From: Reticulitermes speratus
Taxonomy: Eukaryota; Arthropoda; Insecta; Blattodea; Rhinotermitidae
Assembly (NCBI GenBank): GCA_021186555.1
Contig: JAJKFL010000011.1
Span: 4,904,501 to 4,968,500 of the forward strand
Direction: 5' to 3'
Length of the DNA: 64,000 bases
The notes below the pieces were generated by a model. That model was given only the letters and a program-made list of their open reading frames with translations. It did no database searches and was not told the origin of the DNA. The first letter of the stretch is position 1. Each line of letters begins with the position of its first letter. The translations under genes and the position numbers were made by a program. This document shows positions 62,705 to 64,000 of the stretch, in pieces.

Positions 62705-64000
62705 GGGAACTGAAGCAGAGCTGTGTACATCATGCTGCACAATGAACGGTATAGCATGGCACAGGTTGAACTGAAGCAGAGCTGTGTACATCATGCTGCA
62801 CAATGAACGGTATAGCATGGCACAGGTTGAACTGAAGCAGAGCTGTGTACATCATGCTGCACAATGAACGGTATAGCATGGCACAGGTTGAACTGAAGCA
62901 GAGCTGTGTACATCATGCTGCACAATGAACGGTATAGCATGGCACAGGTTGAACTGAAGCAGAGCTGTGTACATCATGCTGCACAATGAACGGTATAGCA
63001 TGGCACAGGTTGAACTGAAGCAGAGTTGTGTACATCATGCTGCACAATGAAGGGTATAGCATGGCACAGGTTGAACTGAAGCGGAGCTGTGTACATCATG
63101 CTGCACAATGAACGGTATAGCATGGCACAGGTTGAACTGAAGCAGAGCTGTGTACATCATGCTGCACAATGAAGGGTATAGCATGGCACAGGTTGAACTG
63201 AAGCAGAGTTGTGTACATCATGCTGCACAATGAACGGTATAGCATGGCACAGGTTGAACTGAAGCAGAGCTGTGTACATCATGCTGCACAATGAAGGGTA
63301 TAGCATGGCACAGGTTGAACTGAAGCAGAGCTGTGTACATCATGCTGCACAATGAAGGGTATAGCATGGCACAGGTTGAACTGAAGCAGAGCTTGTGTAC
63401 ATCATGCTGCACAATGAAGGGTATAGCATGGCACAGGTTGAACTGAAGCAGAGCTGTGTACATCATGCTGCATAATGAAGGGTATAGCATGGCACAGGTT
63501 GAACTGAAGCAGAGTTGTGTACATCATGCTGCACAATGAAGGGTATAGCATGGCACAGGTTGAACTGAAGCAGAGCTGTGTACATCATGCTGCACAATGA
63601 ACGGTATAGCATGGCACAGGTTGAACTGAAGCAGAGCTGTGTACATCATGCTGCACAATGAACGGTATAGCATGGCACAGGTTGAACTGAAGCAGAGCTG
63701 TGTACATCATGCTGCACAATGAACGGTATAGCATGGCACAGGTTGAACTGAAGCAGAGCTGTGTACATCATGCTGCATAATGAAGGGAATAGCATGGCAC
63801 AGGTTGAACTGAAGCAGAGCTGTGTACATCATGCTGCACAATGAAGGGTATAGCATGGCACAGGTTGAACTGAAGCAGAGCTGTGTACATCATGCTGCAC
63901 AATGAAGGGTATAGCATGGCACAGGTTGAACTGAAGCAGAGCTGTGTACATCATGCTGCACAATGAAGGATATAGTATGGCACAGGTTGAACTGAAGCAG
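62705..64000. repeat. Tandem array, 61-bp unit, at least 21 copies, cut by window end
   Basis: Unit GCATGGCACAGGTTGAACTG, AAGCAGAGCTGTGTACATCA, TGCTGCACAATGAACGGTAT, A. AACGG and AAGGG unit types occur in runs; one unit has an extra T (GAGCTTGTG at about 63391). The array continues past 64000. Confidence 0.97.

Overview
The window looks like gene-poor, repeat-saturated DNA from a large animal genome, most likely an insect. I found no host exon, no functional tRNA or rRNA gene and no bacterial operon structure. What can be supported is transposable elements and tandem arrays. The repeated tRNA-headed SINEs and the peptide strings they would encode resemble, from memory only and unverified, sequence I associate with cockroaches and other Blattodea.

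Three layers cover most of the recognisable sequence. (1) Dispersed elements: at least five tRNA-derived SINE families (here called A to F), many with target-site duplications (TSDs); broken LINE reverse-transcriptase 3' ends near 25.6, 30.8, 55.3 and 57.2 kb; two IS630/Tc1/mariner relics (15.3-15.9 kb and 41.5-42.5 kb); short non-autonomous DNA elements (pogo/Tigger-like, hAT-like, and one with a 3-bp TTA duplication); and a Helitron-like family ending in a hairpin plus CTRR. (2) Eighteen tandem arrays with units of 11 to about 68 bp, together about 13 kb or one fifth of the window. These produce all the long open reading frames, including one of 499 codons. (3) A set of inverted-repeat (foldback) elements carrying hammerhead-ribozyme-like cores of the kind known from Penelope-like retroelements (PLEs).

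Layout: 0-5 kb SINE, pogo-like MITE, 29-bp and 38-bp arrays, foldbacks; 5-9 kb PLE end with hammerhead motif and nested SINEs; 10-14 kb foldback, SINE-B, 29-bp array; 15-20 kb mariner relic, hammerhead motif, nested SINE-A copies; 20-24 kb array inside an inverted repeat, triple-nested Helitron-like element, 58-bp array; 25-29 kb LINE relic and a 45-bp array between inverted PLE ends; 29-35 kb Helitron-like copy, LINE, 34/68-bp and 54-bp arrays; 36-38 kb 29-bp array with higher-order structure and a large PLE foldback; 40-44 kb 35-bp array abutting a transposase pseudogene, 21-bp array; 44-62 kb SINEs, Helitron-like copies, hAT-like elements, 49-bp array; 62.7 kb to the end a 61-bp array running out of the window.

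The main item for follow-up is the hammerhead-like PLE ends. Several loci share a core, a perfect or near-perfect stem II, a palindromic stem III and a TGCATTTnGTTGG-type motif 25-70 nt downstream. They occur repeatedly as opposed pairs, and one pair brackets a tandem array.
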